From Spizellomyces punctatus DAOM BR117 (lineage: Eukaryota; Chytridiomycota; Chytridiomycetes; Spizellomycetales; Spizellomycetaceae), in the NCBI RefSeq assembly GCF_000182565.1, contig NW_015971537.1, forward strand, positions 1,213,299-1,277,298: a stretch of DNA of 64,000 nucleotides, in the 5' to 3' direction. This document shows positions 10,565-19,869 of the stretch, piece by piece (positions within the stretch are counted from its first letter, which is position 1; every line of letters begins with the position of its first letter). The position numbers and the translations under genes are program-made. The notes beneath the pieces were generated by a model. It did no database searches and had not been told where the DNA came from. It saw nothing but the letters and a program-made list of their open reading frames with translations.

Positions 10565-12430
10565 ATGCCACCAAAGAAGAAGCAAAAACTCGACAATCGA
10601 CCTACCTGTCTGCATTCATGCAACAAGACTTCCTTTGCAAAGGCTTTCTTACCTAATGGGACCTACCGGCAGCGTCTTCTAGATTACATCGCCATCATCC
10701 ATCAACTCGCCGACCACGCTTCCCACGCTCTCAAATTCTACATCCTATCTGCACCAACCTTCACCGTGAACGAGGAGACCATCGAAGCAATTCTCTATCT
10801 TCTCAACAAGGGGGAGGCTTGGCATCCAAGAAAGGAAGCAAAGAAGGCATGGCGGGATTGTTTGCTGCCATATGTTCAACGGTACTGCCAAATCGTCGGC
10901 TTCGTTCACCCAAATCTACGAGGCGAGCAGCAATCAGTCAATTACCTGACAGCGAGTATGATGGCGAACCTGAAAGTCAACGTTCAAGAACATTTCATGC
11001 AGATGCTCCTTCGGTATATCAATCTGCGGCTCGACGTGAAGGGACACAAGCAGCGACTGCCACTGAAAAGCGATGCGCGGCAAGCTTTCTTTACTCGGCT
11101 ATGCTACTTGAAGTCAATTTTCCTTTTTGATATTGTGCCCGAGTCACTCGATGACTTGACCGCTGAAGAGAGTGAGCTTCTAGAAGAGATGTGGTCCTTC
11201 ATTCCCCTTTCCGACCAGCCGCTCACATATTCAGTTGCTGTAGACCCTCTCGCCTTCTTCCCTGCCTACTGTCGGTTGTCAAGCCTATATGAAAAGCATG
11301 GATTTCGACGGTTCAGTGCAATCCCACTTCGCCGCTCCCTCATCCAAAGCCATGTGCGGATCGACACCGTCATCCTCTACTCTCATATCCTTTGCATCAC
11401 GCGGCGAGATGCAGAAGCCGTAGCGAAGGTCGATTTATGGATGCGCATCTGCAATCTGCGTACCAAGGCTTTTCGGTCTCGCCACGATATGCAGTTTGAA
11501 GGCTCAATCACAACGGACGGTACCTCAGTGTCTGTATACCTAAAGCACCCAGAAGCTGACAAGTACGGAAAGCGCGGAGCGAGAAAGTCAGCAAAGGCTC
11601 TAGCAGCTGAGGTGAAGGTGCTGTATGTGGAAAACAACTTATCTGCTTGTCAAGAGAACATTGTCGTTATCGATCCAAACAAGCGCGACATTCTCTACTG
11701 CCAAGACAACAAGGGCACCATCTTCCGTTACACCGCCAATCAATGCTGCAAGGAGACTGGAAGCCGTCGATTTGCAAAAGAACGGCAGCGGATGAAAGCT
11801 GGCAGTATTGACCTCATAGAATCACGTATCCCAAGCCACAAGACGATGAACCTCATAGACTTCATGCGTTACCTTCTCGTTCGCTGCGCTGATTGGGATC
11901 GTCGAAAGGACTTCTATTCGCATCCTGCCCACACGCGGTGGAAGTGGCATGCATTTATAAACCGTCAGAAGAGTGAATCGAACCTCATATCCAACTTATG
12001 CAACAAGTACGGTGAAAACTTTACCATTGTGATGGGAGATTGGAGCGATGCCGGTCGAACTGCAAGATTTCAGACCTCATCAAAGACGAAAGGTTGGCGC
12101 ACCCTCTTTAAGTGCAACAGGATCAACTGCTTCCTTCTCAACGAGTATAAAACCTCATCTGTCTGCCCTCACTGTTCATCCGATGACTTCCTTGAAAAAG
12201 GTTTCAAAACACGACCTCATTCAAGACCTTGGCGACGACGAGAAGGCAAGATTGAAAAAGTCCATGGATTGCTGGGTTGTACCAACCCTAACTGTCAGCA
12301 AGCCTGGACGATGCGCTACTGGAATCGAGATACGCTGAGCACCTGCAATATGCTGATAATCGTGCAATCAATGTTGGATGGACACAGTAGACCAGAAGTG
12401 TTCAGCAGGAGTGTTCCAGCCGTAGCTTAG
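10565..12430 (+). CDS. fz: Fanzor, eukaryotic TnpB-like RNA-guided DNA endonuclease
   Basis: Intronless 621-aa ORF, unlike the intron-rich neighbours. The N-terminus MPPKKKQKL is a classical NLS. The middle is the helical REC/WED-like region. The RuvC-I aspartate is D370 in NIVVIDPNKRD. The RuvC-II strand is FTIVMGDWSDAG (about residue 490), where the TnpB-type glutamate is absent. The zinc ribbon uses C534-x2-C537 and C572-x4-C577. The RuvC-III aspartate is D589 in WNRDTLSTCNM. Fanzors cut DNA next to a TAM using an omega-RNA encoded at the transposon's 3' end. The frame is intact and all visible motifs are present, so it is probably active. It strongly resembles, or is, the published S. punctatus protein (from memory). 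Confidence 0.95.
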   Translation: MPPKKKQKLDNRPTCLHSCNKTSFAKAFLPNGTYRQRLLDYIAIIHQLADHASHALKFYILSAPTFTVNEETIEAILYLLNKGEAWHPRKEAKKAWRDCLLPYVQRYCQIVGFVHPNLRGEQQSVNYLTASMMANLKVNVQEHFMQMLLRYINLRLDVKGHKQRLPLKSDARQAFFTRLCYLKSIFLFDIVPESLDDLTAEESELLEEMWSFIPLSDQPLTYSVAVDPLAFFPAYCRLSSLYEKHGFRRFSAIPLRRSLIQSHVRIDTVILYSHILCITRRDAEAVAKVDLWMRICNLRTKAFRSRHDMQFEGSITTDGTSVSVYLKHPEADKYGKRGARKSAKALAAEVKVLYVENNLSACQENIVVIDPNKRDILYCQDNKGTIFRYTANQCCKETGSRRFAKERQRMKAGSIDLIESRIPSHKTMNLIDFMRYLLVRCADWDRRKDFYSHPAHTRWKWHAFINRQKSESNLISNLCNKYGENFTIVMGDWSDAGRTARFQTSSKTKGWRTLFKCNRINCFLLNEYKTSSVCPHCSSDDFLEKGFKTRPHSRPWRRREGKIEKVHGLLGCTNPNCQQAWTMRYWNRDTLSTCNMLIIVQSMLDGHSRPEVFSRSVPAVA

Positions 12431-12476
12431 ATTGGTTAGATTAGGTTTTCCGAGCCGGTTGTCGCCGGTTCAATCC
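12423..12476 (+). promoter_or_regulatory. tRNA-like A box and B box (possible internal Pol III promoter)
   Basis: A box TAGCTTAGATTGG at 12423-12435 fits TRGYNNAR(N2-3)GG. B box at 12467-12476 fits GGTTCRANYC. The gap between them is 31 nt, as in a normal tRNA gene. The D- and acceptor stems do not pair properly, so it is not a functional tRNA. A TTTT at 12445-12448 between the boxes could weaken Pol III elongation. Confidence 0.5.
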
Positions 12477-12488
12477 CTGGTGCGGGTG

Positions 12489-12516
12489 CTAGTGCCAATA
12501 CCCACCGGCTCCGCAC
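12489..12516 (-). repeat. Right terminal inverted repeat
   Basis: Perfect 28-bp inverted copy of the left end, followed by TA. It probably also forms the 3' part of the omega-RNA scaffold. Confidence 0.95.
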
Positions 12517-12518
12517 TA

Positions 12519-13330
12519 AGAATAAACTAGGGTTTGGACAAGTGGGAAATTCCCATAGTGATGCAAAAGTATTCGGTCATTAAACGTCCAATCTACTCTT
12601 TATGTAATGTACCCAGTTGGTACTTCAGATAAGATCGTCTACAAATGTGGGGATAAACTAGGACAACTTTTATCCTAAAATGTCTCCCCATCCCCCACAA
12701 TGATTACGTGATGCATATCAGGATAAGTTTTTTTTCATTCATTTCTTCGGGTGTTGATGTCAAAAGTGTGTACGCGGCGAGCAATGCGGATGACTCTATC
12801 CACCGTCCTCGCCGTATGAGGCTATGTACGTTGTCGAGTATTTTATCGTTGAGAGTTGGAAGAGTCACATGGCAAGGGGGGAGTGTGCATAGCCAATCTA
12901 CCACAGTCTTCTTTTCCCCACATGCCAACAATTTACTGCGTTTGTATGTCATGTTGCATGGTTTGTCGTATTTTTGGTGAAAACTCCGTGAACACAAATG
13001 CATTGTCTCTTTTTGACTCTTTATGCAAAAGGGTTTTTTATTCATGACATCAGATTCGCTCTGAAGTGTTCTTTGCGTGTTTTCTTTGCGTGCGTGCGTG
13101 GGTGAGCGGAAATCTATTTCTTTTGGCATAGTTTTTTTTTTTTTTTCCTTTTTGACGTTGAGGTGTTATTGCTGGATGTGGCCATGCCCTCTTTTTAACT
13201 ATTTTGACGCCATGTGAGATACATGGTTATGCAAATGAAAACTCCATGCTAGTGCGAGCAAAAAAGGAACAAGGCAAAAAAAATGGATTTTTGCATAGCG
13301 TTGCGCACGTTACGGGCCAAAAGTGTATTA
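12519..13330. other. Intergenic between Fanzor element and SOD
   Basis: The first about 15 bases are the predicted native guide. The rest is AT-rich with short frames only; no gene recognised. Confidence 0.6.
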
Positions 13331-13338
13331 TATAAAGG
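13331..13338 (+). promoter_or_regulatory. TATA box of SOD gene
   Basis: TATAAAGG, 94 nt upstream of the SOD ATG at 13425. Confidence 0.55.
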
Positions 13339-13424
13339 CAACCATTACAGCCGTTTCCCCACATCAAACAAAATACTTGAACATTTTAAACACACACACA
13401 TTTTGTTTTTCTTGCTCTTTTACA

Positions 13425-14040
13425 ATGCTCAAAGCTCTCCTCTTCAGTCTTCTCCTCACCCTCGCAAGCAGCACACCATGTCGCCGCACCAACACCCCAA
13501 CCCCCCAAAAAGCTACATCCTACCTCCAACCTGACCCATCAGCCTCAACAAAGATAAACGGCACCGTGGACATCACCCAAACCAAAACCGGTCTGCACCT
13601 CAAACTCTACATTCAAGGTCTTTCACCGGGTGAACACGGGTTCCATGTTCACGCCTTTGGATCCATTTTTCCCAATTGCACTGCAGCGGGTGATCACTTC
13701 AATCCTGACAACACTACCCATGGTGCTCCGACCGATTCTGTACGGCATGCCGGTGATTTGGGTAATATCGTTGCAAATGAGTTTGGAGTTGTTGATACTG
13801 AGATTGTGGATTCGGTTATTGCTTTGGATGGACGGTATAATATCATTGGGTAACGTAACAAGTGGTGATTTTTATCGGTTTTTTTTTTGTTGATGGTTTT
13901 TTTTGGGGTGTTATAGGAGGTCGTTTGTCGTTCATGCCAATCGAGATGATTTGGGTCGTGGGAATGCGCCGACGTCGAAAACGAATGGGAATTCGGGAGC
14001 GAGGGTTGCCTGTGGCGTTATTGGGATTGCTAAATCATAA
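13425..14040 (+). CDS. Secreted Cu/Zn superoxide dismutase
   Basis: Converts superoxide to peroxide and oxygen. Exons 13425-13849 and 13917-14040 (67-nt intron, GTAACG...TTATAG) give 182 aa. Residues 1-18 ([16 protein letters not shown]) are a signal peptide, so it acts extracellularly or at the wall. All metal ligands are visible: [26 protein letters not shown] and FVVHANRDD. The disulfide Cys pair is present (FPNC and RVACGV), as is the active-site Arg before ACGV. It should be catalytically competent. It lies 0.9 kb past the Fanzor element and is unrelated to it. Confidence 0.93.
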
Positions 14041-14750
14041 TTGTTACTTTTTGTAGTTTGTAGGGATTTTTTTGTCAACCTTAATTGTCTTTGAAATGTA
14101 TGATCAACATGTACTTTTATTGTTTTTATTCGTTTGTATAGCTCCCATGGAATGGTGGATGCCCGTCCAACTTGTTGTGGAGATCCATTGCTGGAACAGC
14201 TCCATATGCAATGTGGAATCCATATGCCCCATTCTCCCCCTTCACAAACAAAAAAAAGCACATTCATGCATAAACAAAGGAAACCTGTTCATGGCCCAAG
14301 TGGGTATAGCTCCATATAGTTCCGTTTTGCAGATCAGCTCGTGAAAGTCCGAACGAAAACCAAATGATTACCTCATCGTCCTCAGCCACGTGGATTGTTC
14401 ATTGGAGTCTCTTTCGCCACTTTTGAATTTCTTGTGTTGGGGGGCTCTGCTACAAGGGTTTGTTCATCTTGTCCCCAATTTCTTTTGATTTTGGGCTCAT
14501 TGGAACAAACGGTCCGGGTTTTCTTTACCCATTCTAAACTTGACACTCGTCTTGTCGTGTTTCTGCATTTGTCAGGATACATAAACACATTTAGACAGTG
14601 TCATTGTTTTTTCTCACCTTGTTCCGTCGGCACCCCGCAATCCTTTCTCTTTATTCACCTCATCCACACTTTACCGTGTGCTTTTATATCCAACCTCTCG
14701 CTCCTCCGTACTTGCAAAATCAAACCTTTAAAATGTCGTCCTTTTGAACA
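14041..14750. other. Intergenic
   Basis: No gene recognised; short frames only. It holds the upstream region of the 14751 gene. Confidence 0.6.
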
Positions 14751-15422
14751 ATGTCCATCCACCCAGACCTCCCAATGAAGCGCTCCTACTCGCATCAAAC
14801 AACGGTGGCATCCCTCCTATCCTTCCTGGGGTTTTCGCACGCGGATTCCGTGTCAACGTTTCCACCATGCGGGTTAGAGCGCCATGAAGACGACGAGAAT
14901 AGTATTGGGAGGCGAAAACGGCGACGAGGGGTGGGTGAGCGTTTACGACATGTCGTTGGGAAATTCATGCGGTCCCGACAAGATGATGATGCTGTCCTGT
15001 GCGATACCATCCCAACGGATCCCGACCCAAAACACGATCCACTGTCCACCATCTCCTCTGATCAACTCACTGCCCGTGAATTCGCTTCCTTGGCGCACAT
15101 CAAAGTCCTCGTCATGTCCGACACGGAAGAAGAAGATTTAACCACGTTTTCGAGTTCAGCTCTGTCACTTTCGACTCCCACCACCACGATTCTGGATCCA
15201 ACCTTTTTTCATCCACCTACGCTTCACACGGAACACCGCACTGCTATTACCAAAGTCGGACGGTTTACGGTTATTGTTGAATCCAATAGTCCGTCACAAC
15301 CCCCCATGCGCACATCGAATGAATCGCGGAATAGTACCAGCGGGCCTTCGAGGGATGTTATGGAAGAGTTTCCGGAATTGAGGAGGTTTAGAGCTCAGTC
15401 CCAACCTCAAGCTGTTTCTTAA
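14751..15422 (+). CDS. Hypothetical protein with an RFTV (RFxV) motif
   Basis: Intronless ORF of 223 aa, family not recognised. It has a basic patch (GRRKRRRGVGERLRHVVGKFMR, residues about 52-74, NLS-like), long Ser/Thr/Pro-rich disordered stretches, and near the C-terminus the motif KVGRFTVIVES (residues about 167-177). RFxV peptides are docking sites for the conserved C-terminal domain of SPAK/OSR1 (Fray) kinases. The K(V/K)GRFTV context recurs in fungal proteins I have seen, so an adaptor or kinase-substrate role is possible but inferred. No membrane segments. The start is the first ATG in frame. Confidence 0.65.
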   Translation: MSIHPDLPMKRSYSHQTTVASLLSFLGFSHADSVSTFPPCGLERHEDDENSIGRRKRRRGVGERLRHVVGKFMRSRQDDDAVLCDTIPTDPDPKHDPLSTISSDQLTAREFASLAHIKVLVMSDTEEEDLTTFSSSALSLSTPTTTILDPTFFHPPTLHTEHRTAITKVGRFTVIVESNSPSQPPMRTSNESRNSTSGPSRDVMEEFPELRRFRAQSQPQAVS

Positions 15423-15955
15423 AGTTTTTTTTATGACCTTGAGATATGAAAGATGGGATTACGATTCTGTGTTCTTTTTGTTGTTCTTTTTATGCGATAC
15501 CCCACCGCGTTCCCAACCTTTATAGTACCTCATAGAACAAACTCGTAGAGTTTGTTGGGTTATTTCCTGCTTCCAAACATTCTTTTATTGCTGTTTTCTT
15601 TTGTATTTTATATGGAACCTGGCTAGTATTTTTCAGTCTTTTTCTGATATATACATTTTTTTTCTCTTGCGTTTTGCGTTAACGTTGATTCGTTATTTTT
15701 TCTGGGGTGTGTGTGTTGGGTGTTGGGTGGGATTGTAGAGCGTGGGAGGGTATATCGGATGGTGGATGGTAGAGATGAAAGACAAGGGGACATTCAGAAG
15801 GTCGTTCAAAGCAACTTGTTTCTTTGAGATTTGTAGGCAAAATGATATCCAAGTGATTTTCATATTGATATTCTGTGTTTCTTTTATTTCGTTACTATCA
15901 AATCCATTAAAAAAAAAAAAAAAGAAAGACTAGATACAAAAAAAAGTAATGGCTT
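15423..15955. other. Convergent 3' region
   Basis: Shared downstream region of the 14751 gene and the CLC gene; T-rich with an A15-like run near 15910-15922. No gene. Confidence 0.7.
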
Positions 15956-18900
15956 TTACCCAACGACCCGATTCCACCCCACACCCCCAACATCCTCATT
16001 CTCATCACCCCGTTTCCAACTCACATGCCTCAACAAATCCTTTTTAGTCACAATCCCAACGAGTCGGCCATCCTGCACAACAAGCACATAGCGTAACCCC
16101 ATTTTCTTGAATAATTCCATGACGAGTTCCATGGGGAATTTGGGGGAGATGGTCATGGGGGTTTGGTCTGTCCAGGGGCGGAAATCTAGAAAGGGGTCTT
16201 CGGTGTCTTGTTGGAGGTCTGTAAAGATGCAGAGTGTTGTCGGTGGACACCTGTTTTGATGGGCTTGATCTAAAACCAAAGAGTTACATTAAACACACAA
16301 AGAAACAAAAAAAAAAAACATAAATATAAAAATAACTCACCAATGGCATACCTCAACTCGGCACTCCCAGCATACCCAACCAAAACCATCCCATCCAACC
16401 CCGCTACAACCGGGTACCCCTTAAACCCCGTCGTCTGTACCAACTCACTCAAAGCCTCCAACGTACACCCACTCCCACAAATGACTTCAAGATCCTCGAC
16501 GCGGGTCATGACGGATCCCACTGTGGTGCTGTATGTGTACTCTTCTTTGGCGTCTAGGAAGGGGTAGCCGTTTAATTCGATGAGTGCGTCGTAGATGGAT
16601 GCTTTGCCTAGGGCGTCTCCGACCCATTTGGAGACCATGACGGTTAACATGATTGGGAGGACTGTCAAAAAGGTGGGTATTTAGTTTTGTTGAACATTGG
16701 GGAATGGGTAATCAGTTTTTGAAACGTAACTGTATGTCAAGGCCCCAGTCAGCTCAAACATGATGACAGTCAAGGACACTGTCATGCGCGTCACGCCTCC
16801 CAACGCCGCGGCTGCTCCCACCACTAAAAAAAAAATAAAAAAAAAATCCATATGAATAAAAGCTGAAATGTTGTTGCATACTTTGAAAGGCCCACTCACT
16901 TGCGTAGGTCCCAGGTGTCACGCACTGCTCATGCGGTTTACACGAACTGAACATCCACATGTTGGGATACGCCATCTGCCAAAGCTGCATCCCGATACCC
17001 AGGGCCCGCCCCACACAGGCTCCCACAGCCATGGACGGAATGCTAAAAAGAATACAATAAGTCCACGTAACAACTACACCAAAACAAGTCCAAATACGCA
17101 CAAAATCCCGGCTGGAACACGTATCCCAAACGTAAAGATTGTGAAAAAGATTTTGATTCCCGCCGCTAGGAACAGGTATTTCACCACGGATGCCAAAGCA
17201 TTCTCGTGGTCACTGTACAAAAGCGTCAAAACCACACCAGATAAACAAAGAGCACCTCGTTTGTAAATCTCCCACCTGCACAGCCCGTAAAAATCTGTTT
17301 CATTGTCAATACACTCTTTAAACAAGTTTGCAACGAGCTCCACAGTGCTAACCCTAACCATCCAAATGATCAATATTTACGAATTTGAATCTGTTATTAA
17401 ACCAGTTTGCAAATACCTCAAAAAAGGATGCGCAAAACTCAAGAGCGCGGTAAGGATGGCCACCACTCCGACCTCGGCAATCACCCAATGTCGTAACCAC
17501 GATGATTTACGGTAGGCAGCTACCCGAATGTTCTGGTATTCAAACATTTAGATAAATATCGTAAACAACACGCACAAAGAACACAACCCTACGCACCATT
17601 CGAATAAAAAATGACCCATACAATCCCTAATTGTCCATAAAATGAGCGAGGACAGATAGCGCAAAAGTTTTTGGCGGGGACACTTACCCCAAGAATACCC
17701 AGCAAGACAAAAAACGGAAGCTCGAACCCGTGCCACGCTCTTTTATATTCCACCGCAAACAACACCTAAGCCGCGAACATACCATTGACCCGAAAATCAA
17801 TGACAACGAGAAATATCATCTGTACGACTATAACGGTACGTACCAACTTGCCCGTCCGAAACGGGTTCACTAATTGCAATGAGATCGCCGCAACCATGGC
17901 ACAGAAAAATGATCTCCACATGGTTTTATATGGGAAGTAGTAGGAAACTTCCTGTATGGACGTAACAGCATTAGCCTCGCGTCTTTGGTCATATAGGGTA
18001 CATAGCATACCCACCTCCAAGGAAAACAGCACACCACCAATCGGGGCGCCGAAAGCAACTGACACGCCAGCTGCACTGGAAGCACTCTACACAACCAGAA
18101 ACTGTCAACATTTGTTTGCACATTCGACTAGAAAAAGCCACTCACCAATATCTCCCTCTTCTTGGCTTCATTCTTTGCATACTTGTCAAAAATCCTCGGG
18201 AAAATATTTCCTACACAGCATGCCACGTGGACGAGTGGACCTTCTTTGCCCAACGATAACCCTGATGCTACCGATAGACAAAGACCAATGCATTTAATCT
18301 GAAATTACTCAATTTTAGGAACGAGATTGAGTTCGTTTGTTGTAACTAGTGAGACATACCAGTAACGTCCAGCCTCCAAGAAACTTTCGAATGACAAAGC
18401 CGCCTAGGATGGTCTTGACTTCTGGGATACCCGACCCAGCCGCATACCTAACAAACAAACTCAGAATTATGGCCGTAGTAAGGATGCCAATTCATGTGCT
18501 TACGGAGCGTAAACTTTGACTAGTACAGCACTTGCGAGAGCAAATGCCGTTCCGAATACAGTGAACATGAAATATTCCGCGCCCCACATTGCTGCGCCGG
18601 ATTGCGCATTAAAAGTCATACTCCACGTTGCCCACTCTGTACATTCCTCATTGGCTAGAAGAAAAAGGAGAATGAAATGAGAACATGTACGCTGTTATCA
18701 CACAAACCGAAACGCCGTGATATCCTACCTTCCACATGCCAACAACAGAATTTTCTGTTCAGGTAGAACCCCTCTTTACAATACCCTTCTTTCAGATCGC
18801 TTGCCCATTCCGACGCTACATCAATGTACGCTGCCAGCCATCCTGTAATCGCACCTAACATTTTTTTTACTAGATGAGATGCTCGCCAACATGCCGCATC

Positions 18901-19869
18901 ATGAATTTCCGAGTCCTCACCAACTATGAATACTAGAATCCATGCTTGGCATGCATCGTAAGCTTTTCGCAGAGTTCCCCGTACGCCTCTGAGGTTCTGA
19001 AGATTACGTATTCGGACGCGCTCTAAAATGAGATGCTGCTTATTAGCCATTTGCTTTATCCGGTACACGACGTGACGATTTCACCTTTGGAGAAATCGTG
19101 AATCCAGTCTACAACGACCAAGAGTGAAGATATTGATATGTCAGCCCATGTCGATTCCCATAATGTATGTGATGACAACATTACCGATAGTCGTAAAATC
19201 ATCATACACAACTCTACGCCCTGTCCCTTCCATCGCCCATTCAAGAGAACTTGGATCATATTCATCAATCTGCAACGTACACTTAGAATTCGGAATAAAA
19301 CCATGCAACGCATGGTATCTCAACCTACTTTATTCGCATTCGAAGGCCCATGATAAACACCCGGAGAAGTGGGCATAAAACTTGACCCATCTCTTGTATG
19401 AGAAGATCTGGAACTGGATGACCTCCATGATGCGGCTAGTCCACCCAAGAACCGCTGTGCGCTGCTGCTGCTACTCCCAGTTGGTGTCCCCATCCCAGAC
19501 GTGCGTCGAGAACTTGTTTTGCGCTTAAATGAAGAAAATGACGCTGGATCGGATCTAGGGCAACATGTTCCCTAATTAGAACCCTCTTCATAGTTCATGA
19601 TGTGTATATTTCACATTGACCATTCTTGGCACAGTCCAGAATAGTTCGACTACATACCCCACACCTTCCTCCACATTATTCAACAATCTCGCAGCGTCGG
19701 GTCGCCCACTCAGCCGTATTCCAGCTGCCGCTGCTGCAGCCTGCATATCAGCCTCATCGCCTTCCAAGTCCGTCAATGATTCTGCCGCTGTATCAATGCT
19801 CGACCGTTGAAGGAGTGGTGCAGTTGATGCCGCAGAGGGAGAAACCGATCGCGTTCGGTAAGCTGTCAT
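15956..19869 (-). CDS. CLC-type chloride/proton antiporter with CBS domains (Gef1/ClC-3-like)
   Basis: 897 aa in 19 exons, all in phase: 19658-19869, 19329-19554, 19185-19269, 19085-19108, 18921-19022, 18729-18854, 18504-18654, 18360-18447, 18146-18298, 18015-18086, 17844-17951, 17688-17765, 17597-17626, 17417-17532, 17102-17353, 16900-17042, 16731-16823, 16341-16661 and 15956-16269. Chloride-selectivity motifs GSGIPEVK and GKEGPLVH (gating Glu) are intact. LEEVSYYFP carries the proton Glu typical of exchangers, as opposed to channels. [17 protein letters not shown] follows. Two C-terminal CBS units end [23 protein letters not shown]. It probably acts in endosomal/Golgi acidification, as yeast Gef1 does. 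The N-terminus is Ser-rich and cytosolic. Confidence 0.94.

Larger units (their letters stand above)
10251..12516 (+). mobile_element. Complete Fanzor-encoding transposon, 2266 bp
   Basis: The element is bounded by perfect 28-bp terminal inverted repeats (10251-10278 and 12489-12516, outer ends GTGCGGAGCC). It is flanked by TA on both sides (10249-10250 and 12517-12518), consistent with a TA target-site duplication. The four bases before the left end are CATA (10247-10250), which matches the target-adjacent motif I recall for the characterised S. punctatus Fanzor. It lies 118 bp past the ABC transporter stop. The only ORF is Fanzor, and no transposase is encoded, so mobilisation would need a transposase in trans. 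Confidence 0.93.
12405..12535 (+). ncRNA. Predicted omega-RNA region with guide extending into flank
   Basis: The segment overlaps the Fanzor stop codon (12428-12430) and runs through the right inverted repeat. The expected guide would start just after the TA at 12519. It contains a match to the tRNA A box (12423-12435), a B box (GGTTCAATCC, 12467-12476), and an 8-bp self-complementary pair, GAGCCGGT (12452-12459) with ACCGGCTC (12504-12511). In OMEGA systems the RNA is encoded at this place; that is family knowledge. The exact 5' and 3' ends are my estimate. Confidence 0.6.

Noticed and set aside
12421-12487. Functional tRNA gene at the end of the Fanzor element
   Set aside because: A and B boxes match, but the D-stem, T-stem and acceptor stem do not pair, so no cloverleaf is possible. 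Kept only as a promoter-like or relic signal.
12704-13129. 141-aa minus-strand ORF between Fanzor and SOD
   Set aside because: No domain-like pattern, no promoter or splice support, and sequence is AT-rich.
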